From positions 1,922,001-1,986,000 of the forward strand of contig CBDBHH010000005.1 in assembly GCA_965205535.1 (NCBI GenBank): 64,000 nucleotides of DNA, read 5' to 3'. The position numbers and the translations under genes are program-made. The notes beneath the pieces are model-generated. The model was not told where the DNA came from, did not search any database, and was given only the letters and a program-made list of their open reading frames with translations. The DNA is from UBA8079 sp965205535 (lineage in GTDB: Bacteria; Pseudomonadota; Alphaproteobacteria; UBA6615). This document shows positions 49,479 through 58,254 of the stretch, in pieces (the first letter of the stretch is position 1; each line of letters begins with the position of its first letter).

Positions 49479-49880
49479 ATGCTCGAAAAATTCGCCGATA
49501 TGCACCTCCAGTATCTGGGAGAGACCATCTGGGTGCCCGAGACCAAGCTGGGCGACTATATCGGCAGCGGCAACGGCACCATGACCGGCGCGGCCCTGTC
49601 GGGCGACGTCAAATGGAGCCTGTTCGAGAACCAGGCGCCCGATGTGTGCGATTTCACCCTGGTGGGGACGATCCACGACGCCGACAGTGCGGAGATATCT
49701 TTCGAGATTCTGGGTTACTCCGTGCACGAGCCGGACACGCGCACATGGCGCCTGTCAGCCGGGATCCGGTTCACGGGCGGTGAGGCCCGTGCCGGGTTGC
49801 CGCCCACGGGGATCGTCACCGGCGTGTTCGAATCCGAGAGTCAGACCCACCATTACGAATTGTTCCGGAACAGCCCTTAG
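49479..49880 (+). CDS. Hypothetical beta-rich protein
   Basis: A 133-residue protein from the ATG at 49479. It is beta-rich (M-H-L-Q-Y-L-G-E-T-I-W-V-P, V-K-W-S-L-F-E-N-Q, W-R-L-S-A-G-I-R-F-T-G-G) with no signal peptide, membrane helix or recognised catalytic motif. Such composition suits a small ligand-binding barrel. It is divergent from the PRISE pair and upstream of the GntR gene; I do not recognise the family. Confidence 0.6.
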   Translation: MLEKFADMHLQYLGETIWVPETKLGDYIGSGNGTMTGAALSGDVKWSLFENQAPDVCDFTLVGTIHDADSAEISFEILGYSVHEPDTRTWRLSAGIRFTGGEARAGLPPTGIVTGVFESESQTHHYELFRNSP

Positions 49881-49930
49881 CCCCGGAAACGCAGTCGTTC
49901 GGGCTTCGAATATGGCCTTTACATATTATT

Positions 49931-49940
49931 GATATATCAG
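49931..49940. promoter_or_regulatory. Putative GntR operator, site 1
   Basis: GATATATCAG, inside the 10-bp palindrome TGATATATCA (49930-49939), 39 bp before the GTG start of the GntR gene. The same decamer recurs at 50678-50687 before the next gene. TATTAT just upstream may be a -10 box. Confidence 0.45.
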
Positions 49941-49979
49941 TAAGCTTCGCCGTGAACGCAATCAACGGAGCGCCATGCC

Positions 49980-50639
49980 GTGGGCAAGAACCCGAACATC
50001 AGCCTGACCGACCAGGCCTATAGCCGCATCGAGGAATTGATCGTCACCCTGCAACTGCCCCCCGGGGGTGCGGTATCCGAAGGGGAGCTTTGCGCCCAGA
50101 CCGGTTTCGGCCGCACCCCGGTCCGCGAGGCCCTGATGCGCCTGTCCCAGCAGCGGTTGATCAATATTCTGCCGCGCCGGGGCATGTTCGTGACCGATAT
50201 CAACGTCGAGACCCAGCTCTACCTGCTGGAGCTGCGCCGGGAGGTGGAGCCGCTGATGGTCGGCCTCGCCGCGCGCCGGCGCGGGGACGAGGAACGCTTC
50301 GAATTCGGCGAGATCGCCAGCGCCATGGAAGCGGCGGCGACGGATTATGACGAGGAGGCCTTCCTGGCCCTCGATAAGGCCTTCAACGAGCTGGTCGGCC
50401 GGGCGTGCCGAAACCCGTTTGCCCAGGCGACCATGGAACAGTGGAACCCCCTGGCGCGCCGCTTCTGGTTCCAGCACCACCAGAAGGTGGGCGATCTCGC
50501 ACGCATGGCCACGCTCCACGCCAATGTGGCCTGGGCGATCGGCGGCGGTGACGCGGATGCCGCGGTGGAGGCCTGTGACGACCTGATCGACTATCTGACC
50601 GGGTTCACCCGCGCCGCCCTCGACGCCGATCACGGGTGA
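49980..50639 (+). CDS. GntR-family transcriptional regulator, FCD (FadR) subfamily
   Basis: A 219-residue regulator starting at GTG 49980. The N-terminal winged helix shows S-E-G-E-L-C-A-Q-T-G-F-G-R-T-P-V-R-E-A-L-M-R-L; the C-terminal all-helical FCD domain follows with L-R-R-E-V-E-P-L-M and D-K-A-F-N-E-L-V-G at the metal/ligand site. FCD members sense organic acids, amino acids or acyl-CoA. It very likely controls the FAD oxidase operon downstream and itself through the shared GATATATCAG motif. Confidence 0.9.
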   Translation: MGKNPNISLTDQAYSRIEELIVTLQLPPGGAVSEGELCAQTGFGRTPVREALMRLSQQRLINILPRRGMFVTDINVETQLYLLELRREVEPLMVGLAARRRGDEERFEFGEIASAMEAAATDYDEEAFLALDKAFNELVGRACRNPFAQATMEQWNPLARRFWFQHHQKVGDLARMATLHANVAWAIGGGDADAAVEACDDLIDYLTGFTRAALDADHG

Positions 50640-50677
50640 ACAACGCCGGAAACGGGCGGTTTTCGGAATATTTAATA

Positions 50678-50687
50678 GATATATCAG
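50678..50687. promoter_or_regulatory. Putative GntR operator, site 2
   Basis: GATATATCAG in the context AATAGATATATCAGAG, 47 bp before the start at 50735. The decamer equals site 1, and the placement relative to the start codon is similar. Confidence 0.45.
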
Positions 50688-50734
50688 AGCAGTACTGGGG
50701 GGCCGCCACATAGGGCCTCACGGAGGATGAAACG

Positions 50735-52351
50735 ATGGCAGACCGGAAGCTGAAATACTGGGGCTGGGGCTATGAAGACGCCGGGCTCGATCGAGACCAG
50801 ACGAAAGCCCTGATGGCGACCTTCGCCGACGGTTTCGGCATTCAGCCGTCGCGCGACGGGGCCTTTCCCACCCTGGACGCCATCGAACTCCCGATATCCC
50901 GTCTCGAGGCCCCCGCGTCTCTGGATGGCGTCTGTACGGACGACAAGTTCGAGCGCGTCTATCACGCCTTCGGTCAGTCCCAGCCGGACTCGATCCGCAC
51001 CTATAACGGCGATTTCGACCACGCGCCGGATATCGTGGCCTTCCCCGAGACCGAAACCCACATCGCCGAGATCTACGAGTGGGCCGGCAAGGCCGGCGCG
51101 GCCGTCATCCCCTGGGGCGCGGGCTCGTCCGTCGTCGGCGGCGTCACGTCCGATGTAGGGGCCAGGTACAACGGTACTATCTCGGTCGATATGGGCCGCA
51201 TGAACAAGGTGCTGGAGGTCGACGAGGTGTCGCGGGCCGCGCGGATCCAGGGCGGCGCCCGGGGCCCCGAGCTGGAGGCCCAGCTCAAGCCCCATGGCCT
51301 GACGCTGCGCCATTTCCCCCAATCCTTCGAGCATTCGACCTTCGGTGGCTGGGTCGCCACGCGATCCGGCGGCCATTTCGCCACGCTGTATACTCATATC
51401 GACGACCTGGTGGAGGCGACGACGACCGTCACCCCCGCCGGCGACATCACGAGCCGCCGCCTGCCGGGCTCCGGCGCGGGGCCGAGCCCCGATCGTTTCG
51501 TGGCGCTCGGCAGCGAGGGCGCGCTGGGCATCATCACCGAGGGCTGGGCGCGCCTGCAGGGCCGGCCGACTTTCAAGGCCACCGCGGGTTTTCGGTTTTC
51601 AGACTTCTTCGGCGCCGCGCGTGCCGTCCGCGCCGTCTCGCAAGCCGGGCTGTTCCCGGCCAACGTCCGCATCGTCGACGGCACCGAACTGAAAGTGAAC
51701 GGCGCGGGCGACGGCAGCTTCACCCTGATGGTCGTCTCCTTCGAGAGCGCCGACCACCCCGTGGACGCGTGGATGGAACGGGCCGAGCAATGCTGCATGG
51801 ATCACGGTGCTGAGGCGGACGTGGAATGGCGCGATAACCCGGACGCCCACCTCCAGGGCGCGGTCGGCGCGTGGCGCACGGCCTTCATCCGCATGCCGTA
51901 TAATCGGGAACAACTGACACCCAGAGGCATCATCTCCGACACCTTCGAGACGGCGATCACCTGGGACCGGTTCGAGGCGTTCTACAACGCCATCAAGGAC
52001 GCCACCCAGTCGGCCATAAGAGACGTGACCGGCCATGACGGCGCGGTGTCATGCCGCTTCTCCCACGCCTACCCGGACGGCCCGGCGCCCTATTTCGCGT
52101 TCCACGCGCCGGGCGACGACGACGGCCGGGCGATGCTGGCCCAGTGGCAGGAGATCAAGACCCGCTGCTCCGACGCGCTGATCGCCCACGGCGGCACCAT
52201 CACCCACCACCACGCCGTGGGGCGCGACCACCAGAAATGGTACGAGCAGCAACGCCCGGCGCTGTTCGGGGATGTGGTGGCGGACGCGAAGAAGCGGCTG
52301 GACCCGGAGGGCGTGCTGAACCCGGGGGTTATTGTGGGGAAAAGTAAATGA
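50735..52351 (+). CDS. FAD-binding oxidase (FAD_binding_4 / FAD-oxidase_C)
   Basis: A 538-residue flavoprotein of the vanillyl-alcohol-oxidase/alkyldihydroxyacetone-phosphate-synthase fold. The N-terminal FAD domain has V-I-P-W-G-A-G-S-S-V-V-G-G; S-L-G-S-E-G-A-L-G-I-I-T-E-G is in the middle; the C terminus has G-G-T-I-T-H-H-H-A-V-G-R-D-H, the His-rich segment of the AGPS-like group, and ends R-L-D-P-E-G-V-L-N-P-G. GGAGG precedes the ATG. Oxidation of a 2-hydroxy acid or a synthase-like reaction are both possible. It overlaps the next gene by four bases. Confidence 0.88.
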   Translation: MADRKLKYWGWGYEDAGLDRDQTKALMATFADGFGIQPSRDGAFPTLDAIELPISRLEAPASLDGVCTDDKFERVYHAFGQSQPDSIRTYNGDFDHAPDIVAFPETETHIAEIYEWAGKAGAAVIPWGAGSSVVGGVTSDVGARYNGTISVDMGRMNKVLEVDEVSRAARIQGGARGPELEAQLKPHGLTLRHFPQSFEHSTFGGWVATRSGGHFATLYTHIDDLVEATTTVTPAGDITSRRLPGSGAGPSPDRFVALGSEGALGIITEGWARLQGRPTFKATAGFRFSDFFGAARAVRAVSQAGLFPANVRIVDGTELKVNGAGDGSFTLMVVSFESADHPVDAWMERAEQCCMDHGAEADVEWRDNPDAHLQGAVGAWRTAFIRMPYNREQLTPRGIISDTFETAITWDRFEAFYNAIKDATQSAIRDVTGHDGAVSCRFSHAYPDGPAPYFAFHAPGDDDGRAMLAQWQEIKTRCSDALIAHGGTITHHHAVGRDHQKWYEQQRPALFGDVVADAKKRLDPEGVLNPGVIVGKSK

Positions 52352-52749
52352 CCAAACACATCGGAACCTGGGAACTCGTCCGGGTCGAGGCCGTCGACGG
52401 GTCCGGCGCGCCGGTCGTCCCCGCACCTTACGGCGGCGAGGGGAATTACATCGGCCGGGTCGTGCTCACGGCCGACCGCCTTTCGTCCACTATCACCGAT
52501 GCCCGGCCGGTTATTCCCGACGGGGAGGCGCGCGAATATTCCTGCTACACCGGCCTCTACAACTTCGACGGGGAGACCCTCGTCACGACGGTCGATCAAT
52601 GCTCTGACCCGGCCCGCATGGGCACGGAGCAGGTCCGCGACGTGACCTTCGAGGGGGACCTGATGGTGCTCCGCCCGCCGCTCCAGCCCTATGGCGACCG
52701 GCCGGCCGAGCGGCGCACCCTGTGGTGGCGGAAGATCTCGGACGTCTGA
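52348..52749 (+). CDS. Lipocalin-like domain protein
   Basis: A 133-residue beta-barrel protein opening with I-G-T-W-E-L-V-R-V, the G-x-W of the lipocalin-like (Lipocalin_5) family, and containing A-R-E-Y-S-C-Y-T-G-L-Y and R-R-T-L-W-W-R-K at the end. No signal peptide is seen, so it is probably cytoplasmic and binds a small hydrophobic ligand. It is coupled to the FAD oxidase by an ATGA overlap. Confidence 0.75.
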   Translation: MTKHIGTWELVRVEAVDGSGAPVVPAPYGGEGNYIGRVVLTADRLSSTITDARPVIPDGEAREYSCYTGLYNFDGETLVTTVDQCSDPARMGTEQVRDVTFEGDLMVLRPPLQPYGDRPAERRTLWWRKISDV

Positions 52750-52854
52750 GGTTTGCGCCGGCCGAATGGCTCGGTCCCGCCCGCCGGGACTCCCAATTCC
52801 CGCCCTCGCAAGGCAAACTGCGGGCTTCCATTTCCAGCCGAAGAACCCACTCCC

Positions 52855-54189
52855 ATGCCCAAGCCCATCCACATCAACCTGTTCATCCAGTCCCGCGGCC
52901 ATCACGAGACGGCGTGGGACCATCCCGGTGCGGACCCGCGCTCCCTGATGGACATCTCCTACTATGTCGATCTCGCCAAGCAGGCCGAGGCGGCGAAGCT
53001 CGATTCCATCTTCTTCGCCGACGTTTTGATGATGACCAACGACGCCATGGAGTCCGGCCGCTTCTGGCCCGACCCGGTCATCATGCTGGCGGCCATCGCC
53101 ATGGAGACCGAGCATGTGGGGCTGGTGGCGACGGGGTCGTGCACCTATTCCGAGCCCTACAACCTGGCGCGCCAGTTCGCGTCGATCGACCACATCTCCG
53201 GCGGCCGGGCGGCGTGGAACATCGTCACCACCTGGGTCGAGGCGGTCGCGGCCAATTACGGGCGCGAGCACACCGCCCATGGCGACCGCTACGAGATGGG
53301 CGAGGAGTTCGTCGCCGCGGTGAAGGACCTGTGGGACAGCTGGGCCGACGACGCGCTGGTGGACGACCGGTCCGGCGGTGGTGTCAGCGGCGATCTCTCC
53401 CGGATCACGCCGATCGATTTCAAGGGCGAGTATTACCAGGTCAAAGGGCCCCTGAACGTGCCCCGCTCGCCGCAGGGCCGGCCGGTGCTGGTGCAGGCCG
53501 GCGCGTCGGACCGGGGGCGGGACTTCGCAGCACTGCACGCGGAGGCGATCTTCACCGCGCACCTGGAAAAGGAAACCGCGCAGGAGTTTTACAAGGACAT
53601 CAAGCGCCGCGCGGCAGGCTTCGGGCGCAACGCCAACCAGGTGGTGGTCCTGCCGGGCCTCAACCCGGTGATCGGCGGCACCGAGGCCGAGGCGAAAGCG
53701 AACCTGATGGACCTGAATTCCCGGATGGACCCGGAGGTGGGCCGCCGCACCCTGTCCCAACGTTTCGCGGGCCATGATTTCGACCATCTGGACCTGGACC
53801 AGCCCCTCAAGGCCTCGGACTTCCCGGATCCCGACGGCCTCGAGACCATGAAGAGCCGGGCCGCACTGATCGTGCGCATCGTCGACAAGGAGGGGCTCAC
53901 CCTGCGCGAACTGCTGGCGCGCTTCGCCGGCGGGCGCGGCCACTACACCACGGCGGGCACGCCAGAGCAGATAGCGGATTTGATCGCCGACTGGTGCGAC
54001 CCGGGCGGGCCGGCTGCGGACGGTTTCAACTACATGCCGCCGGTGATCCCCGCGCTGATGGACCCGTTCATGGACGAGGTGGTGCCACTGCTCAAGAAGC
54101 GCGGGCTTTTTCGGACGGAGTATGAGGGCACGACGCTGCGTGAAAACCTCGGCCTCGACCGCCCGAAGTCACGGTTCTTCCCGGACTGA
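52855..54189 (+). CDS. LLM-class FMN-dependent monooxygenase, NtaA/SnaA/DszA type
   Basis: A 444-residue luciferase-like monooxygenase of the nitrilotriacetate/DmoA group: I-N-L-F-I-Q-S-R-G-H-H near the start, D-S-I-F-F-A-D-V-L, I-S-G-G-R-A-A-W-N-I-V-T-T and V-L-V-Q-A-G-A-S-D-R-G-R. It needs FMNH2 from a reductase not seen here. Such enzymes desulfurise or cleave amines, ethers or sulfonates; the substrate is unknown. It follows the lipocalin gene by 105 bp. Confidence 0.9.
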   Translation: MPKPIHINLFIQSRGHHETAWDHPGADPRSLMDISYYVDLAKQAEAAKLDSIFFADVLMMTNDAMESGRFWPDPVIMLAAIAMETEHVGLVATGSCTYSEPYNLARQFASIDHISGGRAAWNIVTTWVEAVAANYGREHTAHGDRYEMGEEFVAAVKDLWDSWADDALVDDRSGGGVSGDLSRITPIDFKGEYYQVKGPLNVPRSPQGRPVLVQAGASDRGRDFAALHAEAIFTAHLEKETAQEFYKDIKRRAAGFGRNANQVVVLPGLNPVIGGTEAEAKANLMDLNSRMDPEVGRRTLSQRFAGHDFDHLDLDQPLKASDFPDPDGLETMKSRAALIVRIVDKEGLTLRELLARFAGGRGHYTTAGTPEQIADLIADWCDPGGPAADGFNYMPPVIPALMDPFMDEVVPLLKKRGLFRTEYEGTTLRENLGLDRPKSRFFPD

Positions 54190-54195
54190 GAAACA

Positions 54196-54345
54196 CCCTT
54201 CGAGACGGCGCTGCGCGCCTCCTCAGGGTGAGGTTGTTTTTTTGTGACCCTCATGCTGAGGAGCCGCCGAAGGCGGCGTCTCGAAGCATCGGGCAATAGC
54301 GCCACCGTCATGCCCGGCCTCACCCCGGTCGTGCGTGGCGATATC
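54196..54345. repeat. Palindromic repeat family A, copy 3, and a short GTCATG dyad
   Basis: The unit at 54196-54288 begins CCCTTCGAGACGGCGCTGCG and ends GGCGTCTCGAAGC, with CTCATGCTGAGGAGCC in the second arm. A small dyad GTCATG...CATGAC follows at about 54308-54354. No gene is seen between 54190 and 54454. Confidence 0.8.
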
Positions 54346-54454
54346 GCCATGACAGAAGTGAAATCCCCGCCGGTTGTCCCGCGGAAGGCTTGGGGCCTAC
54401 ACTTGCCGGCAACAAGCCAGATATTCCAGGCCAGAAATTCCAGGGACGAGAACC

Positions 54455-55909
54455 ATGAACCTCTCAGACAGCAATCTCTTCCGCCAGCAATGCTATGTCG
54501 ACGGCCAGTGGGCCGACGCGGACAGAGGCGAGACCATTGACGTGACCAACCCGGCCAATGGCGACGTGATCGGGACTATTCCCAAGATGGGTGCCGCCGA
54601 GACCCGCCGCGCCATCGAGGCGGCCGAGACCGCCCAGAAGGAATGGAAGCAGCGCACCGGCAAGGAGCGCGCCGCGATCCTGCGCACATGGTTCGAGCTG
54701 ATGATGGAACATCAGGAAGATTTGGCCGTGTTGATGACCACGGAACAAGGCAAACCCATCGCCGAGAGCCGGGGCGAGATCGCCTACGCGGCCGCCTTCA
54801 TCGAGTGGTTCGCCGAGGAGGGCAAGCGCGTCTATGGCGACACGATCCCGGGTCACACCCGCGACACGCGGATTGTGGTGCTGAAAGAACCGATCGGCGT
54901 GACGGCCGCGATCACGCCGTGGAACTTCCCGGCCGCGATGATCACCCGCAAGGCGGGCCCCGCGCTGGCCGCAGGCTGTTCGATGGTAGTGAAGCCCGCG
55001 ACGTCCACGCCCTATTCCGCGCTCGCCATGGCGGAGCTGGCCGAGCGCGCCGGCGTGCCCGCGGGCGTGCTGTCGGTGGTGACAGGTTCGTCGCGGGAGA
55101 TCGGCGAGGAGATCACCTCGAATCCTATTGTCCGCAAGCTCACCTTCACCGGCTCGACCGAGGTCGGCCGCGAGCTGATGGCCGCGAGCGCCCAGAACAT
55201 CAAGAAGGTCTCCATGGAGCTGGGCGGCAACGCGCCCTTCATGGTGTTCGACGATGCCGATCTCGATGCCGCCGTGGTGGGCGCCATCGCGTCCAAGTAT
55301 CGCAACACCGGCCAGACGTGTGTCTGCGCCAACCGGATCCTGGTGCAGGACGGAGTGTATGACGCGTTTGCCGCGCAGCTGGCCACCGCCGTGGCGAAGC
55401 TCAATGTCGGCGACGGCATGTCAGACGATGTCCAGCAGGGCCCGCTGATCGACATGGCTGCGGTGGAGAAGGTCGAGCAGCATATCGCCGACGCCGTGGG
55501 CAAGGGGGCGAAGGTCGCGGTCGGCGGCGCGCGCCACGACCTGGGCGGCACGTTCTTCCAGCCGACGATCCTGGTCGAGGTCACGCCCGACATGGATGTC
55601 AGCCACGAGGAGACGTTTGGGCCGCTGGCGCCGCTGTATCGCTTCGGTTCGGATGAAGAAGGCATCGCCATGGCCAACGACACCGAGTTCGGGCTGGCGG
55701 CATATTTCTACGCCAACGATCTGAAGCGCGTGTGGAAGGTGGCCGAAGGGCTGGAATCCGGCATCGTCGGCATCAACACCGGCCTGATCTCGACCGAGGT
55801 CGCACCCTTTGGCGGGGTCAAGGAATCAGGCGTGGGCCGCGAGGGCTCCCACTACGGCATCGACGACTATGTGGAGATCAAATATCTCTGCATGAGCGGG
55901 ATCGCCTAG
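54455..55909 (+). CDS. gabD: NAD(P)-dependent succinate-semialdehyde dehydrogenase
   Basis: A 484-residue aldehyde dehydrogenase matching the GabD length. The first cofactor segment is I-T-P-W-N-F-P-A-A-M, the base glutamate is in M-E-L-G-G-N-A-P, and the nucleophile is in T-G-Q-T-C-V-C-A-N-R, where the extra Cys after the catalytic one is the redox-sensitive pair of GabD-type enzymes. The G-G-V-K-E-S-G end is typical. It oxidises succinate semialdehyde to succinate, though a related semialdehyde is possible. Confidence 0.9.
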   Translation: MNLSDSNLFRQQCYVDGQWADADRGETIDVTNPANGDVIGTIPKMGAAETRRAIEAAETAQKEWKQRTGKERAAILRTWFELMMEHQEDLAVLMTTEQGKPIAESRGEIAYAAAFIEWFAEEGKRVYGDTIPGHTRDTRIVVLKEPIGVTAAITPWNFPAAMITRKAGPALAAGCSMVVKPATSTPYSALAMAELAERAGVPAGVLSVVTGSSREIGEEITSNPIVRKLTFTGSTEVGRELMAASAQNIKKVSMELGGNAPFMVFDDADLDAAVVGAIASKYRNTGQTCVCANRILVQDGVYDAFAAQLATAVAKLNVGDGMSDDVQQGPLIDMAAVEKVEQHIADAVGKGAKVAVGGARHDLGGTFFQPTILVEVTPDMDVSHEETFGPLAPLYRFGSDEEGIAMANDTEFGLAAYFYANDLKRVWKVAEGLESGIVGINTGLISTEVAPFGGVKESGVGREGSHYGIDDYVEIKYLCMSGIA

Positions 55910-55914
55910 GCGCG

Positions 55915-56051
55915 CCACGCCCGGACTTGATCCGGGCATCTCATCTCAAAGGCCCTCATCCTGAGCTTGTCGAAGGAGAGGGCCGCATCCTCTTACTTCG
56001 ACAGGCTCAGCATGAGGATGCACGAGATACGCGGATCAGGTCCGCGTATGA
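55915..56051. repeat. Nested repeats: family B copy 2 inside a CCGGACTTGATCCGG dyad
   Basis: An outer dyad has arms ACGCCCGGACTTGATCCGGG (about 55917) and GCGGATCAGGTCCGC (about 56029). Inside it, 55952-56020 is the inverted 69-bp family B unit seen at 40218-40286. The block sits between gabD and the convergent secreted-protein gene. Confidence 0.85.
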
Positions 56052-56063
56052 CGGTTTTGGAAC

Positions 56064-56528
56064 CTACAACACCACGCAGGTGCCCGATGCGCTGCCGAGG
56101 CGAGAATATTCACCGCCGCTGCTGGTCTCGACGCTGACGCGTTTACTGCTCGTGAAAAAGAAGATGTTGTAGCGGAGCGAGATGTAGTTCCCGCGTGTAT
56201 CGCGCGCATTAACGATCATTTTGTAAAGGACGCGTTTGCCGGTCTGGGAAACTTCCTCAATCTTGGCCAGAGGCTCACGGAAATTCCCGCCCTCGAATCG
56301 GAAACCTTCGCCACCCGGTTTTAAATCGATGATGAAACTCTCGGGAATCCAGCTCCGGATCAAGAAATCGCTGTAGGTTGCACCCGGGCTGTATTGTTTG
56401 ATGTTGCAGGTGATCTCGGGGACATCCTGCGCGAATGCCGGCGTCGTCGCGACAGTCGAGACAAGTGCGGCGAGAGGTGCAACTCCCAGCACCGGAAGTG
56501 AAAGCAACAGCAGGCGTAACGATCGCAT
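56064..56528 (-). CDS. Secreted protein of unknown function
   Basis: A 154-residue protein. The first 33 residues are a clear Sec signal peptide (M-R-S-L-R-L-L-L-L-S start, A-T-T-P-A-F-A end), so the mature form is exported to the periplasm. It then shows I-T-C-N-I-K-Q-Y and ends G-T-C-V-V-L; the two cysteines may form a disulfide. The body is beta-rich (F-R-F-E-G-G-N-F, Y-N-I-F-F-F). No family is recognised. It ends in the repeat block downstream of gabD. Confidence 0.65.
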   Translation of the reverse strand: MRSLRLLLLSLPVLGVAPLAALVSTVATTPAFAQDVPEITCNIKQYSPGATYSDFLIRSWIPESFIIDLKPGGEGFRFEGGNFREPLAKIEEVSQTGKRVLYKMIVNARDTRGNYISLRYNIFFFTSSKRVSVETSSGGEYSRLGSASGTCVVL

Positions 56529-56580
56529 TTCTCTCGTTCCCCCAGGCGGGTCGTGATGCCCCGCCGCTTGTGTTCGATTC

Positions 56581-57456
56581 TTACAGCCCGAAGATCTCCC
56601 GCGCCTCGTCCGGGGTGGCGACCGTGTCGCCGGTGCTCTCGATGATCTGGGCGGCCCGCTCGACCAGCTGGGCGTTACCCGAGGCGAGCTCGCCGCGTGC
56701 GATGTAGAAATTGTCCTCCAGGCCCACCCGGGCGTGGCCGCCGAGCAGCACCGCCGAGGCCACCATCGGGAACTCGAACCGCGAAATCCCGAAGGATGCC
56801 CAGTTGGCGTTCGCCGGCAGCATGTCGCGCATCAGCATCATCGTCTCGGCATTGGCCGGCGCGCCCCAGGGGATGCCCAGGCAGAGCTGGTACAGCGGCT
56901 TGTCGTCCTTGATCGCACCGGTTTCCAGCATGTGATTGGCGAGGCGCACATGGCCGGTGTCGAAGACCTCGAGCTCCGGCTTCACGCCGGCTTCCTGGAT
57001 CAGCACCGCCATCTCGCCGAGCATGTCGGGCGCGTTGACCATCGGGCGGTCGCCGAAATTCATGGTCGCGATATCCAGCGAGCAGATGTCGGGCTTGTTC
57101 TCGACCACATGGGCGACGCGCTCGACCGCGGTCTTCATGACCGAGCCGGGTGCGGCCTTCATCGGGTCGTCCCGGTCGGGCGAGAAGCGGCCGCCGGGGC
57201 CAGTGGTGAGGTTGATGACTACGGGCGAGCCGGAATCCCGGATGCGGTCGACCACCTCCTTGTAGAGCTTGGTGTCCATGCTCGCCTTGCCCGTCTCGAC
57301 ATTGCGCACATGAATATGCGCGATGGCCGCACCGGCCTTGTTGGCGGCGATGGCCTCGTTGGCGATTTCTTCGGGCGTGACGGGCACGGCCGGATTGGCG
57401 CCCTTTGAGTCGGCCGCACCTGTGACGGCGCAGCTGATGATCACGGGTCGAGACAT
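56581..57456 (-). CDS. 3-keto-5-aminohexanoate cleavage family protein (BKACE)
   Basis: A 291-residue TIM-barrel Zn enzyme. A-A-I-A-H-I-H-V-R is the metal-binding pair, and S-L-D-I-A-T-M-N-F-G, E-L-E-V-F-D-T-G-H, and L-C-L-G-I-P-W-G-A follow the BKACE pattern. Members condense a beta-keto acid with acetyl-CoA to give acetoacetate and a CoA ester. The beta-keto substrate is not predictable by eye. The start at 57456 follows GGGGGAAG. Confidence 0.9.
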   Translation of the reverse strand: MSRPVIISCAVTGAADSKGANPAVPVTPEEIANEAIAANKAGAAIAHIHVRNVETGKASMDTKLYKEVVDRIRDSGSPVVINLTTGPGGRFSPDRDDPMKAAPGSVMKTAVERVAHVVENKPDICSLDIATMNFGDRPMVNAPDMLGEMAVLIQEAGVKPELEVFDTGHVRLANHMLETGAIKDDKPLYQLCLGIPWGAPANAETMMLMRDMLPANANWASFGISRFEFPMVASAVLLGGHARVGLEDNFYIARGELASGNAQLVERAAQIIESTGDTVATPDEAREIFGL

Positions 57457-57553
57457 GATGGAACTTCCCCCTTGGTGTCCTCGTGCCTTCTTGGCACATT
57501 GGCGCAAAGCCTAGCCAGCCGAATGGCTGCAAACAAGAGGAGGGACGCACAAG

Positions 57554-58141
57554 ATGAGCAATGCCGCCCAACATGCATCGCCCAAGGTTTCCAGCGCGGA
57601 AATGGAAGCGACCCGCGTGGCGCGATTTAAGGACCTGAAGAAGTTCAACGTCGCCTTCGTCGACTCCCTGCTGCCCGAGCATCGCAAGAAAAACCTCAAG
57701 GTGATCGGCCGCGGCGTGGTCGAGGACCCGCGCATGAACCCGCCGATCGCCGACGACCATGGTTTCACGGTCGCCTTCATCACCTGCGAGGCCAATACCG
57801 GTGCGGCACTCCACAGCCACGAGACCGCGGAGGTCTTCATGCCGCTGAACGGCAGCCTGGTCGTCTACTGGGGCGATGACGGCGAGGAGGAACTGACCCT
57901 CGAACCCTGGGACACGATTTCGGTGCCCGAGGGCGTGATGCGCGGTTTCCGCAACCCCAATGACGAAGAGGTCGTCATCCTGGCCATGGTCGGCCAGCAG
58001 GATGGCGGCGGGCCTGTCACTTGGCATCCCGAGGTGCTCGAGCGTGCGAAACACACCGGCCTGGGCGTGGAGGACGGCAAGCTGGTCCGGCTTGAGAATT
58101 TCGCCATGCCCGAAGGGATGGAAGAAATCGAAACCGGCTGA
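57554..58141 (+). CDS. Cupin-domain protein
   Basis: A 195-residue protein with one cupin barrel in the second half: G-A-A-L-H-S-H-E-T-A-E-V-F-M-P-L-N-G and L-E-P-W-D-T-I-S-V-P-E-G-V-M-R-G-F carry the metal-binding His/Glu cluster and the second cupin motif. The N-terminal 60 residues are helical. It is divergent from the BKACE gene and precedes the quinone oxidoreductase gene. Its role (enzyme or sensor) is unknown. Confidence 0.82.
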   Translation: MSNAAQHASPKVSSAEMEATRVARFKDLKKFNVAFVDSLLPEHRKKNLKVIGRGVVEDPRMNPPIADDHGFTVAFITCEANTGAALHSHETAEVFMPLNGSLVVYWGDDGEEELTLEPWDTISVPEGVMRGFRNPNDEEVVILAMVGQQDGGGPVTWHPEVLERAKHTGLGVEDGKLVRLENFAMPEGMEEIETG

Positions 58142-58191
58142 TTTCCTTTCCATTGATTTCCTTTCCCGGGGGAAAGACTAGATCAGCTCAT

Positions 58192-58208
58192 GCCGCCGGT
58201 TCGGCGGC
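58192..58208 (+). other. Perfect GC hairpin between cupin and MDR genes
   Basis: GCCGCCG (58192-58198) and CGGCGGC (58202-58208) with a 3-nt loop, 51 bp after the cupin stop. No T-run follows, so termination is uncertain. Confidence 0.4.
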
Positions 58209-58254
58209 GAACAATCTCACGCGTATGCGTAATTCCGTTTGAAGGGGGCCAGTG

